Assembly (NCBI RefSeq): GCF_001623525.1 | Contig: NZ_CP015225.1 | Coordinates: 4,476,501-4,540,500, forward strand | DNA: 64,000 bases | Direction: 5' to 3' | Source: Pseudomonas fluorescens | GTDB taxonomy: Bacteria > Pseudomonadota > Gammaproteobacteria > Pseudomonadales > Pseudomonadaceae | Shown here: positions 1 to 7,444 of the stretch, piece by piece | Numbering within the stretch: position 1 is the stretch's first letter | How the letters are laid out: every line of letters starts with the position of its first letter | Notes under the pieces: generated by a model | Seen by the model: only the letters and a program-made list of their open reading frames with translations | Told to the model about the DNA's origin: nothing | Database searches by the model: none | Translations under genes and position numbers: made by a program

Positions 1-139
1 GACGGACGAACGGGCAAAGGTTACCATTTGCTCGCGGCAGAAAAACCAAAGTGATATCACCTTTTTCGTGCCATCTGTCTTATCGCACGCCCACTCGTTT
101 TCTGTAGGGGGCTAACGATTTATTTTTTCAGGAATTTCC

Positions 140-538
140 ATGCCCATCGTTGTCGAGCTCATCACCGACGCCAGCTGTCAGGACCAACAGGACCTGCAGA
201 AAATCTACCGGGATGCCCCGGCCTGGCTGTTCGAACCGTTTAGCGATGCCACGCAACTGATTGCGCAATGCCTCGAGGAAGGCTCGCTGATCGCGGCACG
301 CTTCAATGACCGACTGCTCGGTGCAGCACGCCTGCAACGGCACCAGAACGCCTGGTGCTTGTCCCACCTGTGCGTACGAAACGTTACCCGTCGCCGTGGC
401 GTGGCTGAACGGCTGGTGAGCGAAGCTCGGCGAATGGCCGCACCAAGCGGTGCCGAGCTGCACTTGTTGGCCCCGGCCGGGCATCTGCAAGCCCAGGCGC
501 TGGCGGCCAAATTGAAATTGCCGCTGGACGAATGCTAG
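140..538 (+). CDS. panM: PanM/PanZ-type GNAT acetyltransferase
   Basis: This 132-residue protein has the layout of the short GNAT-fold family that in enterobacteria (PanZ/PanM) binds acetyl-CoA and triggers self-cleavage of the aspartate decarboxylase PanD, which makes beta-alanine for CoA synthesis. The acetyl-CoA-binding loop is visible as VRNVTRRRGVAERLV at about residues 78-92, and the first half shows the W-L-F-E-P-F segment common in the Pseudomonas homologues. An AGGAA ribosome-binding site lies just before the ATG. A two-copy REP element follows the stop. Whether it acts on PanD here is inference from family resemblance; a generic GNAT acetyltransferase is the alternative. Confidence 0.7.
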   Translation: MPIVVELITDASCQDQQDLQKIYRDAPAWLFEPFSDATQLIAQCLEEGSLIAARFNDRLLGAARLQRHQNAWCLSHLCVRNVTRRRGVAERLVSEARRMAAPSGAELHLLAPAGHLQAQALAAKLKLPLDEC

Positions 539-557
539 TTAAAGCCGAACACAAATC

Positions 558-694
558 CCTGTGGCGAGGGAGTTTGCTCCCGCTGGGGGGCGCAGTCCCC
601 CCAAAACCCAACGCCTCGGTGTGTTCAGGCACACCGATTCGCCCGGTTTGGGGCTGCTTCGCAGCCCAGCGGGAGCAAGCTCCCTCGCCACAGG
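558..694. repeat. REP doublet (GAGGGAGCTTGCTCC type)
   Basis: Two inverted copies of the Pseudomonas REP core lie here. The first reads GTGGCGAGGGAGTTTGCTCC at 561-580, and the second is its reverse complement ending in CCTCGCCACAGG at 683-694. Each copy carries a GC-rich side palindrome. The pair sits between the panM-like gene and the asmA-like gene and can fold into a large hairpin. Confidence 0.9.
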
Positions 695-808
695 ATCACA
701 CCTGCCGGCCTGACTGCGAGGGAGTGAGACACGATCACCCAACGCGCCACTAATTCGGGGCGTTATACTCCCGGCTAAATTTTGAACTCAACCTACAAGG
801 ATTCGCCC

Positions 809-3040
809 ATGAAAGCGTTCGGCAAAATCCTGGGTCTGGTACTTCTCGGGCTGTTGCTGATCATTGTGGCCCTGGGCTTTGCCCTGACCCACCTGTTCGA
901 TCCCAACGACTACAAAGAAGAGATCCGCCAGATAGCCCGCGACAAGGCCCACATCGAGCTGACCCTCAATGGCGACATTGGCTGGAGCCTGTTTCCGTGG
1001 CTGGGCCTTGAGTTGCACGATGCCAGCGTCGCGACCTTGGCCAGTCCGACCCAGCCTTTCGCTGACCTGCAGATGCTCGGCCTTTCGGTCCGGGTAATAC
1101 CGCTGCTGCGCCGGGAAGTACAAATGAGCGATGTGCGGGTCGAAGGCCTGAACCTGCGGCTCAATCGTGACAAGAACGGGCACGGCAACTGGGAAGACAT
1201 CGGCAAGGTGCCGGCCTCTGCGTCGACGGCGAACGCGCCGGCCCCCGTGCCATCCCAACAACCGACCCCGCCCGTCAGTACCCCGGCAGAAAAACCTGCC
1301 CAGCCGACCCGACTGGATATCGATAGCCTGACCGTGAACAACGCCCGGGTCGAATACACCGACGAGCAGACCGGCAAGCTGTTCACGGCCGAGAGCATCC
1401 AACTGAGCACCGGCCCGGTTCACGATTCCACCAACATTCCAGTCACCCTGACCGCATTTCTGTCCAGCAACCAGCCGGCCGTACGCGTACGCACCGAAGT
1501 GACGGGGGAACTGCGCTTCGAACGTGCCTTGAAGCGCTACAAGTTCGAAGACCTGAAACTGTCCGGCGAAGCCACCGGCGATCCCTTGCAGGGCAAGACC
1601 CTGAACTTCGCCATCCAAGGCCAACTGTTCCTGGACAAAGCCGCAAACGTCGCCGAGTGGACCGGCATCAAGCTGTCGCTCAATCAACTGCGCGCCCTGG
1701 GTGAACTGAAGGTCAACGACCTCGACAAGACCCCGCAATTGAATGGCGGCGTGTCCATCGCCCAGTTCGACTTGGCGAAGTTCGTCGAAAGCATCGGCCA
1801 GAAACTCCCAGCCATGGCCGAAGGCAGCCTGAGCAAGGTCGAGCTGTCCAGCCGCATTGCCGGTACGCCAACCAGTGTCGAGCTCAACGACATCAACCTG
1901 AAAGTGGACGACAGCAACTTCAGCGGTCGCATCGCCGTGGAGGACTTCGCCAAGCAGTCCCTGCGCGCGCAGCTCAAGGCCGACACGTTCAACGTCGACC
2001 GCTACCTGGAGCCAAAGTCCGCCGAAGCCGACAGTTCCAAGGCGGCCCGTGAGGCTGAAGTCAGCAACACCGAAGCCAGCGCCATGGCCGGTGCCGGCAG
2101 TACACCGCTGCCAAGCGCCCCGACCCAGGGCGCCTGGAGTAACGATCGACTGTTTCCAGTGGAACGCCTGAGCAAGCTGGACCTCGATGCTGACCTGGCC
2201 TTCGGGCAACTGACCCTCGATAAACTGCCAATCCAGAACGCTGCGCTCAAGGCCACCGGCCGAGGCGGCCTGCTGACCCTGGAGAACCTGCGAGGCGACC
2301 TGTACAGCGGCAACTTCGAAACCAAGGGCACCCTGGACGTGCGCCAGCCTACGCCGCAACTGAGCCTGCAAACGCGCATCAATCGGGTCCCTGCCGAGAA
2401 GATCATCGAAAGCCAAGGCAAGAATCCGCCGGTCAAAGGCCTCGTCACCGTCAACAGCGCGATCACCGCCAGCGGCAATAGCCAGAAAGCCCTGATCGAC
2501 AGCCTCAACGGCACCGCCGGGTTCGTCATCAACGACGGCGTGCTGCTCAATGCCAACCTCGAACAGCAATTGTGCAAAGGCATCGCCACCCTCAATCGCA
2601 AGAGCCTCAGCGGCGACCCCCGGGGCAAGGACACGCCGTTCCAGCAACTCAACGGCAATCTCACCTTCAACAATGGCGTTGCCAACAACCCGGACCTGAA
2701 AGTCCGCATCCCCGGCATGACCGTCAACGGCAACGGCGACATCGACCTGCGTGTACTGGGCATGGATTATCGCGTCGGCGTCATCGTCGAAGGCGACAAG
2801 AGCGATATGCCCGACCCGGCCTGCCAGGTCAACGAACGCTACGTCGACGTCGAATGGCCATTGCGCTGCCGCGGCCCGCTGGAACTGGGCGCCAAGGCCT
2901 GTCGCCTGGACAACGACGGGCTGGGCAAGGTCGCGGCGAAACTGGCCGGCGACCGTCTCGGCGACAAGATCGATGAGAAGCTGGGCGACAAGGTCAGCCC
3001 CGAACTCAAAGATGCGCTCAAGGGGCTGTTCAAGCGATGA
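809..3040 (+). CDS. AsmA family protein
   Basis: This 743-residue protein starts with a single membrane anchor (residues about 7-26, GKILGLVLLGLLLIIVALGF), followed by a large periplasmic region ending in the AsmA C-terminal domain with its conserved LNG...G pattern and repeated beta segments. AsmA-like proteins are thought to help lipid or outer-membrane assembly in the inner membrane and periplasm. A Pro/Ala-rich linker lies around residues 140-175. I chose the ATG at 809 because AAGGA precedes it and the hydrophobic anchor follows at once; an in-frame TTG at 782 lacks both. The stop overlaps the mutY start by four bases, so the two are probably co-transcribed. Confidence 0.88.
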   Translation: MKAFGKILGLVLLGLLLIIVALGFALTHLFDPNDYKEEIRQIARDKAHIELTLNGDIGWSLFPWLGLELHDASVATLASPTQPFADLQMLGLSVRVIPLLRREVQMSDVRVEGLNLRLNRDKNGHGNWEDIGKVPASASTANAPAPVPSQQPTPPVSTPAEKPAQPTRLDIDSLTVNNARVEYTDEQTGKLFTAESIQLSTGPVHDSTNIPVTLTAFLSSNQPAVRVRTEVTGELRFERALKRYKFEDLKLSGEATGDPLQGKTLNFAIQGQLFLDKAANVAEWTGIKLSLNQLRALGELKVNDLDKTPQLNGGVSIAQFDLAKFVESIGQKLPAMAEGSLSKVELSSRIAGTPTSVELNDINLKVDDSNFSGRIAVEDFAKQSLRAQLKADTFNVDRYLEPKSAEADSSKAAREAEVSNTEASAMAGAGSTPLPSAPTQGAWSNDRLFPVERLSKLDLDADLAFGQLTLDKLPIQNAALKATGRGGLLTLENLRGDLYSGNFETKGTLDVRQPTPQLSLQTRINRVPAEKIIESQGKNPPVKGLVTVNSAITASGNSQKALIDSLNGTAGFVINDGVLLNANLEQQLCKGIATLNRKSLSGDPRGKDTPFQQLNGNLTFNNGVANNPDLKVRIPGMTVNGNGDIDLRVLGMDYRVGVIVEGDKSDMPDPACQVNERYVDVEWPLRCRGPLELGAKACRLDNDGLGKVAAKLAGDRLGDKIDEKLGDKVSPELKDALKGLFKR

Positions 3041-4104
3041 GAGCCGAGCAGTTTTCCACCGCCGTACTGGACTGGTTCGACCGCCACGGGCGCCACGATT
3101 TGCCCTGGCAGCAGGCCATCTCGCCCTATCGGGTATGGGTCTCGGAAATCATGCTGCAGCAGACCCAGGTCAGTACGGTGCTCAACTACTTCGACCGGTT
3201 CATGGCCTCGCTGCCTACCGTTCAAGCCCTGGCCGCCGCGCCGGAGGACGAAGTGCTGCACCTGTGGACCGGGCTGGGCTATTACACCCGTGCACGCAAC
3301 TTGCAGAAAACAGCGAAAATCGTCGTCGAGCAGTACGGCGGCGAATTTCCCCATGACGTGGAAAAACTCACCGAGTTGCCGGGGATCGGCCTGTCCACCG
3401 CCGGCGCCATCGCCAGCATCAGCATGGGCCTGCGAGCGCCGATCCTTGATGGCAACGTCAAGCGGGTGCTGGCGCGCTTCACCGCCCAGGAAGGCTACCC
3501 GGGCGAACCCAAGGTGGCGAAACAGCTGTGGGCCACCGCCGAGCGCTTCACGCCGCAAGACCGGGTCAACGCCTACACCCAAGCGATGATGGACCTGGGC
3601 GCGACACTCTGTACCCGCAGCAAGCCCAGTTGCCTGCTCTGCCCGCTGAAGCAAGGCTGCGAGGCCCACATGCTGGGCCTGGAAACCCGCTACCCGATTC
3701 CCAAGCCTCGCAAGGAAGTACCCAAGAAGCGCACCTTGATGCCGATGCTGGCGAACAACGAAGGCGCAATCCTGCTTTACCGTCGCCCTTCCACGGGGCT
3801 GTGGGGCGGTCTGTGGAGCCTGCCGGAACTCGACGACCTCGACGACCTGCAGCATCTGGCCCTGCAACACTCGCTGGAGTTGGGCAGCCAACAGGAAATG
3901 CCAAGCCTGGTGCACACCTTTAGCCACTTCCAGTTGGCGATCGAACCCTGGCTGGTCCGGGTCCGGGAAACCGGCCATCACGTGGCCGAGGCCGACTGGC
4001 TCTGGTATAACCTCGCCACCCCGCCGCGCCTGGGCCTTGCCGCCCCGGTCAAAACCTTGCTCGAACGCGCGGCCGCCGTAATGAACGCAGGAGAGTTGCA
4101 ATGA
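3037..4104 (+). CDS. mutY: A/G-specific adenine DNA glycosylase MutY
   Basis: MutY removes adenine mispaired with 8-oxoguanine. The 355-residue protein shows the catalytic glutamate region ([10 protein letters not shown]), the helix-hairpin-helix ([12 protein letters not shown]), the catalytic aspartate in [11 protein letters not shown], and the 4Fe-4S cysteine pattern C-x6-C-x2-C-x5-C in [17 protein letters not shown]. The C-terminal third is the Nudix-like domain that recognises 8-oxoG. The length is normal for the family. It overlaps both neighbours by four bases (ATGA), giving an asmA-mutY-yggX operon. The mutY-yggX pairing is conserved across gammaproteobacteria and links repair of oxidised DNA with protection against iron stress. 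Confidence 0.97.
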   Translation: MRAEQFSTAVLDWFDRHGRHDLPWQQAISPYRVWVSEIMLQQTQVSTVLNYFDRFMASLPTVQALAAAPEDEVLHLWTGLGYYTRARNLQKTAKIVVEQYGGEFPHDVEKLTELPGIGLSTAGAIASISMGLRAPILDGNVKRVLARFTAQEGYPGEPKVAKQLWATAERFTPQDRVNAYTQAMMDLGATLCTRSKPSCLLCPLKQGCEAHMLGLETRYPIPKPRKEVPKKRTLMPMLANNEGAILLYRRPSTGLWGGLWSLPELDDLDDLQHLALQHSLELGSQQEMPSLVHTFSHFQLAIEPWLVRVRETGHHVAEADWLWYNLATPPRLGLAAPVKTLLERAAAVMNAGELQ

Positions 4105-4373
4105 CCCGCACCATCATGTGCCGCAAGTACAAAGAAGAACTGGAAGGCCTGGAACGTGCACCGTTCCCGGGTGCCAAGGGCCAGGATATCTACGACCATG
4201 TTTCGGCCAAGGCCTGGGCCGACTGGCAGAAACACCAGACCCTGCTGATCAATGAAAAACGCCTGAACATGATGAACGCTGAAGATCGCAAATACCTTCA
4301 GGGCGAGATGGACAAGTACTTTTCCGGCGAAGATTACGCCAAGGCCGAAGGCTACGTACCGCCGTCCGAATAA
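4101..4373 (+). CDS. yggX: YggX family Fe(2+)-trafficking / oxidative damage protection protein
   Basis: This 90-residue protein matches YggX throughout: [17 protein letters not shown] at the start, the conserved cysteine near residue 7, and the [10 protein letters not shown] and [11 protein letters not shown] blocks. YggX proteins are small cytoplasmic proteins that protect iron-sulfur clusters and have been proposed to handle Fe(II). The start overlaps the mutY stop by four bases, and the pair is conserved in Pseudomonas and enterobacteria. Confidence 0.96.
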   Translation: MTRTIMCRKYKEELEGLERAPFPGAKGQDIYDHVSAKAWADWQKHQTLLINEKRLNMMNAEDRKYLQGEMDKYFSGEDYAKAEGYVPPSE

Positions 4374-4436
4374 GCTGTCCCGCGTGGGGGCGGATCGTAA
4401 GCGACGGTAATAATTAAATATTTTTTGAAAACGTGC

Positions 4437-4465
4437 TTGACGCCCCCCTGAAAAACCCGTTTAAT
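4437..4465 (+). promoter_or_regulatory. sigma70 promoter of tRNA-Phe
   Basis: A -35 box TTGACG (4437-4442) and a -10 box TTTAAT (4460-4465) are separated by 17 bases. A GC-rich stretch (GCGCCCC) follows, as in promoters under stringent control, and the tRNA begins about ten bases later. Confidence 0.75.
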
Positions 4466-4475
4466 GCGCCCCGTT

Positions 4476-4551
4476 GCCCAGATAGCTCAGTCGGTAGAGC
4501 AGGGGATTGAAAATCCCCGTGTCGGCGGTTCGATTCCGTCTCTGGGCACCA
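4476..4551 (+). tRNA. tRNA-Phe (GAA)
   Basis: This 76-nt cloverleaf has an acceptor stem GCCCAGA/TCTGGGC, the D-loop signature AGCTCAGTCGGTAGAGC, an anticodon stem GGGGA/TCCCC around the loop TTGAAAA (anticodon GAA at 4509-4511), the T-loop GGTTCGATTCC, and an encoded CCA end. It has its own promoter and terminator. Confidence 0.98.
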
Positions 4552-4560
4552 AATACCGAA

Positions 4561-4595
4561 AACCCCGATCAAGCAATTGATCGGGGTTTTTTATT
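4561..4595 (+). terminator. intrinsic terminator of tRNA-Phe
   Basis: A 12-bp stem (AACCCCGATCAA paired with TTGATCGGGGTT) with a short loop is followed by a T-rich run. It lies 9 bases after the tRNA CCA end. Confidence 0.9.
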
Positions 4596-4667
4596 GGCTG
4601 GGATTTTCTTTCTCCGCCTGATCGACTCGGCTACATTCGTCCACTCCCCTCCAGCAAGCGAGTCGAC

Positions 4668-4997
4668 ATGGACATCACCGGCATCCCCTTTGGCACCACC
4701 GATTGGTCAACCATCGAACCTACCGAGCACAAAGGCGTCACCGGAACCGCTTATTGGCGCACCCAACAGTTCGGGAGCATTCGCGTGCGAATGGTGGAAT
4801 ATACGCCGGGGTACCTGGCCGACCATTGGTGCACCAAAGGCCACATCCTGTTTTGCCTCAAGGGCGAACTCAATACTGAACTTGAAGATGGCCGGCAATT
4901 CTTGCTCAGGCCCGGCATGAGCTACCAAGTAGCAGACCAGGCCGAGCCTCATCGATCCTCCACTTCATCGGGGGCTACGCTCTTCATAGTGGATTGA
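4668..4997 (+). CDS. DHCW-motif cupin-fold protein
   Basis: This 109-residue single-domain cupin has the diagnostic region YLADHWCTKGHILFCLKGEL at about residues 46-65, with histidine and cysteine positions typical of the small DHCW-motif cupin family, and a second cupin strand RPGMSYQVADQAEPHRSS. No substrate is established for the family, so no reaction is assigned. The gene stands alone downstream of tRNA-Phe. Its ATG at 4668 is preceded by AGCAAGCGAG, which is only a weak ribosome-binding site. Confidence 0.8.
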   Translation: MDITGIPFGTTDWSTIEPTEHKGVTGTAYWRTQQFGSIRVRMVEYTPGYLADHWCTKGHILFCLKGELNTELEDGRQFLLRPGMSYQVADQAEPHRSSTSSGATLFIVD

Positions 4998-5058
4998 GAT
5001 TCGAAGCGTCGGCGTTGAAGCTGTAGGATAGATGGCCTTATCCATCAGGAATCCGGCC

Positions 5059-5466
5059 ATGTCATCGGCGAACAAACAGCACAAGCGCAGCCAGCGCGCC
5101 AAGGCGAAAGCCAAGCAGAACCGCACCCGGCGTGCTGCTGCGCCGAACGATTTCCTCGACCCGAACGACGAGCGCATCGATCTGGAAACCGTGGACCTGA
5201 CGGAGTTGTTCCAACTCATGAGTGCCGCCGAAAAGGTCAGCCAGAAAGCGATGTGCGAAGCGTTCCTGGCCCATCCACTGCTGGCGCTGGTTTTGGAACA
5301 GGAAGGCGAGGAAGAAGCGACCGACTTCATCATTACCGCATTGATCGAATACCGCCGTCTGACCACGGGCGTGGATGAACAGACCGCGCTGGACTGGGTG
5401 GAAAGCAAGCCATTCCAGGCCGATTATGTGGCCGCGTCCCAGGCGCTGGCCCAAGGCTCGATCTGA
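5059..5466 (+). CDS. hypothetical protein with basic N-terminus (paralogue of 9716-10162)
   Basis: This 135-residue protein begins with a strongly basic, probably helical stretch (NKQHKRSQRAKAKAKQNRTRR), followed by an acidic, helical body of about 100 residues with no recognised domain. I chose the ATG at 5059 because AGGAA lies 9 bases upstream; the in-frame ATG at 5032 lacks this. The N-terminal pattern K-Q-x-K-R-x2-R-A-K-x-K-A-K-Q-x-R also occurs in the gene at 9716-10162, so the two are probably distant paralogues. The basic head suggests nucleic-acid or ribosome contact, but that is inference only. Confidence 0.75.
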   Translation: MSSANKQHKRSQRAKAKAKQNRTRRAAAPNDFLDPNDERIDLETVDLTELFQLMSAAEKVSQKAMCEAFLAHPLLALVLEQEGEEEATDFIITALIEYRRLTTGVDEQTALDWVESKPFQADYVAASQALAQGSI

Positions 5467-5689
5467 CCGTCATCCCGCCAAGCGCTTTTGTGATGAAAGC
5501 GTCTGCGATGGACGACAACCCTCAGAGAAAGCTCCTACAAGCCAGGGTCAATCGACATAGGGCGGCGTCAAATCCGTCCTGCATGAATCACCTTTTAATC
5601 CTCCAGGCCAATCAGCCCGGTCCTGCATCATCAAAACTTCCTCTGGAGCATGCTTTGGGTCCACCCCCTCTCAATGGCTGGACACATCG

Positions 5690-6739
5690 ATGACTTCAAT
5701 TTCACCTCAAGACGACCCGCAGCTCGCGCCACTGATCAGTGAACTCGGCCAATTGATCCAGCAGGCACGCCAGAAGGTCTTGCGCGCCGTCGACACCCTG
5801 CAGGTGCAAACGTGCTGGCAAATCGGGCGACATATCATTGAGTTCGAGCAAGGAGGCGCCGAGCGAGCGGCTTATGGGAAACGTCTGCTACCGTCGCTGG
5901 CGAAAGTGCTGACGGCGCGGTTTGGCAAGGGGTTTGATGAACGCAACCTGCGACACACGCGAGACTTTTATCAGAAGTTCCCGATTTGGAACGCAGTGCG
6001 TACCGAATTGAGCTGGACCCATTACCGCACGCTTTTGCGCGTAGAAAACGACAACGCCCGACATTGGTACATGAACGAAGTGGCCATCCAAAACTGGTCC
6101 ACCCGCGCCCTGGAACGCCAGATCGGCACCTTCTATTACGAACGCCTGCTGGCCAGCCGCGACAGGCCGGCGGTGGAGCAGGAGGCCCTCGTCAATCTCA
6201 AGGAACTGAACCTCGGCCCCAGGGATATCGTCAGGGATCCGGTGGTCCTGGAGTTCCTCGGGCTGCCCAATGCCGGCACGCTCCTGGAAACAGAACTGGA
6301 ACAGGCCCTGATTGACCAATTACAGGGATTCCTGCTTGAGTTGGGCAAGGGCTTCGCCTTCATCGCCCGCCAGCAACGCATCAGTACCGAAAGCAAAGAC
6401 TTCTACCTCGACCTGGTCTTCTACAACTATCTGCTCAAGTGTTTTGTAATCGTCGACCTGAAACGTGGCGAGCTGAGCTATCAGGACATCGGGCAAATGG
6501 ACATGTATGTGCGCCTCTACGACGACCTCAAGCGCGGCCCCGATGACAAACCCACCGTCGGCATCATTCTGTGCGCCCAAAAAGACGAATCGGTGGTGCG
6601 TTACTCCGTATTGCAGGGCAATGAGCAATTGTTCGCCAGTCAATACAAACTGGTGCTCCCCTCGGAAGAAGAGCTGTGTAATGAGCTGAATCGCGAACGG
6701 GCACGACTTGGGGAGCAGCAAACAGGCGCAGCGACTTGA
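5690..6739 (+). CDS. YhcG-type PDDEXK nuclease domain protein (DUF1016)
   Basis: This 349-residue protein has the two-part YhcG layout. The N-terminal DUF1016 region, with a helix-turn-helix-like arrangement, covers about residues 10-165 and includes the family signature LSWTHYRTLLRVENDNARHWYM. The C-terminal PDDEXK nuclease fold covers about residues 190-340, with LGKGFAFIARQQR, the acidic strand FYLDLVFYN and the catalytic D-L-K-R-G strand. Relatives are often found near restriction or defence genes, and their biological role is not settled. Here it stands alone between a small hypothetical gene and bphO, with no methylase or restriction partner, so a solitary accessory or defence role is only a possibility. 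Confidence 0.85.
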   Translation: MTSISPQDDPQLAPLISELGQLIQQARQKVLRAVDTLQVQTCWQIGRHIIEFEQGGAERAAYGKRLLPSLAKVLTARFGKGFDERNLRHTRDFYQKFPIWNAVRTELSWTHYRTLLRVENDNARHWYMNEVAIQNWSTRALERQIGTFYYERLLASRDRPAVEQEALVNLKELNLGPRDIVRDPVVLEFLGLPNAGTLLETELEQALIDQLQGFLLELGKGFAFIARQQRISTESKDFYLDLVFYNYLLKCFVIVDLKRGELSYQDIGQMDMYVRLYDDLKRGPDDKPTVGIILCAQKDESVVRYSVLQGNEQLFASQYKLVLPSEEELCNELNRERARLGEQQTGAAT

Positions 6740-6838
6740 GGAAATGAGGGCCGATACCCGATGACTGCATTCCCCAAAACCCATGTAAGATTTATGCGTT
6801 TTTTTCAGCAACGCTCCAGTCAAAGAACTCTATCCTGC

Positions 6839-7444
6839 ATGTCATCGGCCGCACCCTACCCTTCACTGATCCAGGCATTGCGGACCGAAACCGCTGAACT
6901 GCACGTCGCCCTGGAAAAACGCCTGCCGTTTTTCTCGCCACAGTTGGACCTGGATCTGTACCGACGCCTGATGGCGGCCTACTACGGTTTCTATCAACCG
7001 TTGGAACAACGTCTTCATGTACTTGCACTGACGCCGATCGGGCTGGACCAATCCCTGAGGATCAAACTTCCGGTGCTGCGGGCGGATCTCACGGCACTGG
7101 GTCTGGAAGAAGCCACTATCGAAGCGCTGCCTACCTGCCAGGCGTTGCCGCTGATCGACTCCCGTGCCGCCGCACTCGGCATATCCTATGTGCTGGAAGG
7201 TGCAACGCTCGGGGGGCAGATCCTGCGGCGCAGGGTGGCCGAGAAGCTGGAGCTTGACGCCTCTAGCGGAGCAGCCTTCCTCAACGTGTATGGCGAACTT
7301 ACCGGCCGACGCTGGAAGGATTTCCTCCAATACCTGGACGACAGGAACCTTGGCGAGGCCCAGGTGTTCGAAGTCACACGCGCCGCCAAGGCGACGTTCT
7401 CTCATTTTGAACACTGGCTGGACAGCCAAAAGGTACTGTTATGA
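6839..7444 (+). CDS. bphO: biliverdin-producing heme oxygenase BphO
   Basis: This 201-residue protein opens heme to biliverdin, the chromophore of the phytochrome encoded next. It fits the bacterial BphO family in length and in the proximal heme histidine of ETAELHVALEKRLPF (near residue 21), followed by helical segments including YVLEGATLGGQIL, the distal-helix region with conserved glycines. I chose the ATG at 6839 because the family signature begins soon after; the longer frame from 6761 adds a basic, unrelated leader. The stop overlaps the bphP start by four bases, so enzyme and apo-photoreceptor are made together. Confidence 0.92.
   Translation: MSSAAPYPSLIQALRTETAELHVALEKRLPFFSPQLDLDLYRRLMAAYYGFYQPLEQRLHVLALTPIGLDQSLRIKLPVLRADLTALGLEEATIEALPTCQALPLIDSRAAALGISYVLEGATLGGQILRRRVAEKLELDASSGAAFLNVYGELTGRRWKDFLQYLDDRNLGEAQVFEVTRAAKATFSHFEHWLDSQKVLL

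Noticed and set aside
788..2647. 619-codon open frame antisense to the AsmA gene
   Set aside because: It is a high-GC shadow frame. The plus strand encodes a recognisable AsmA protein with a membrane anchor and ribosome-binding site.
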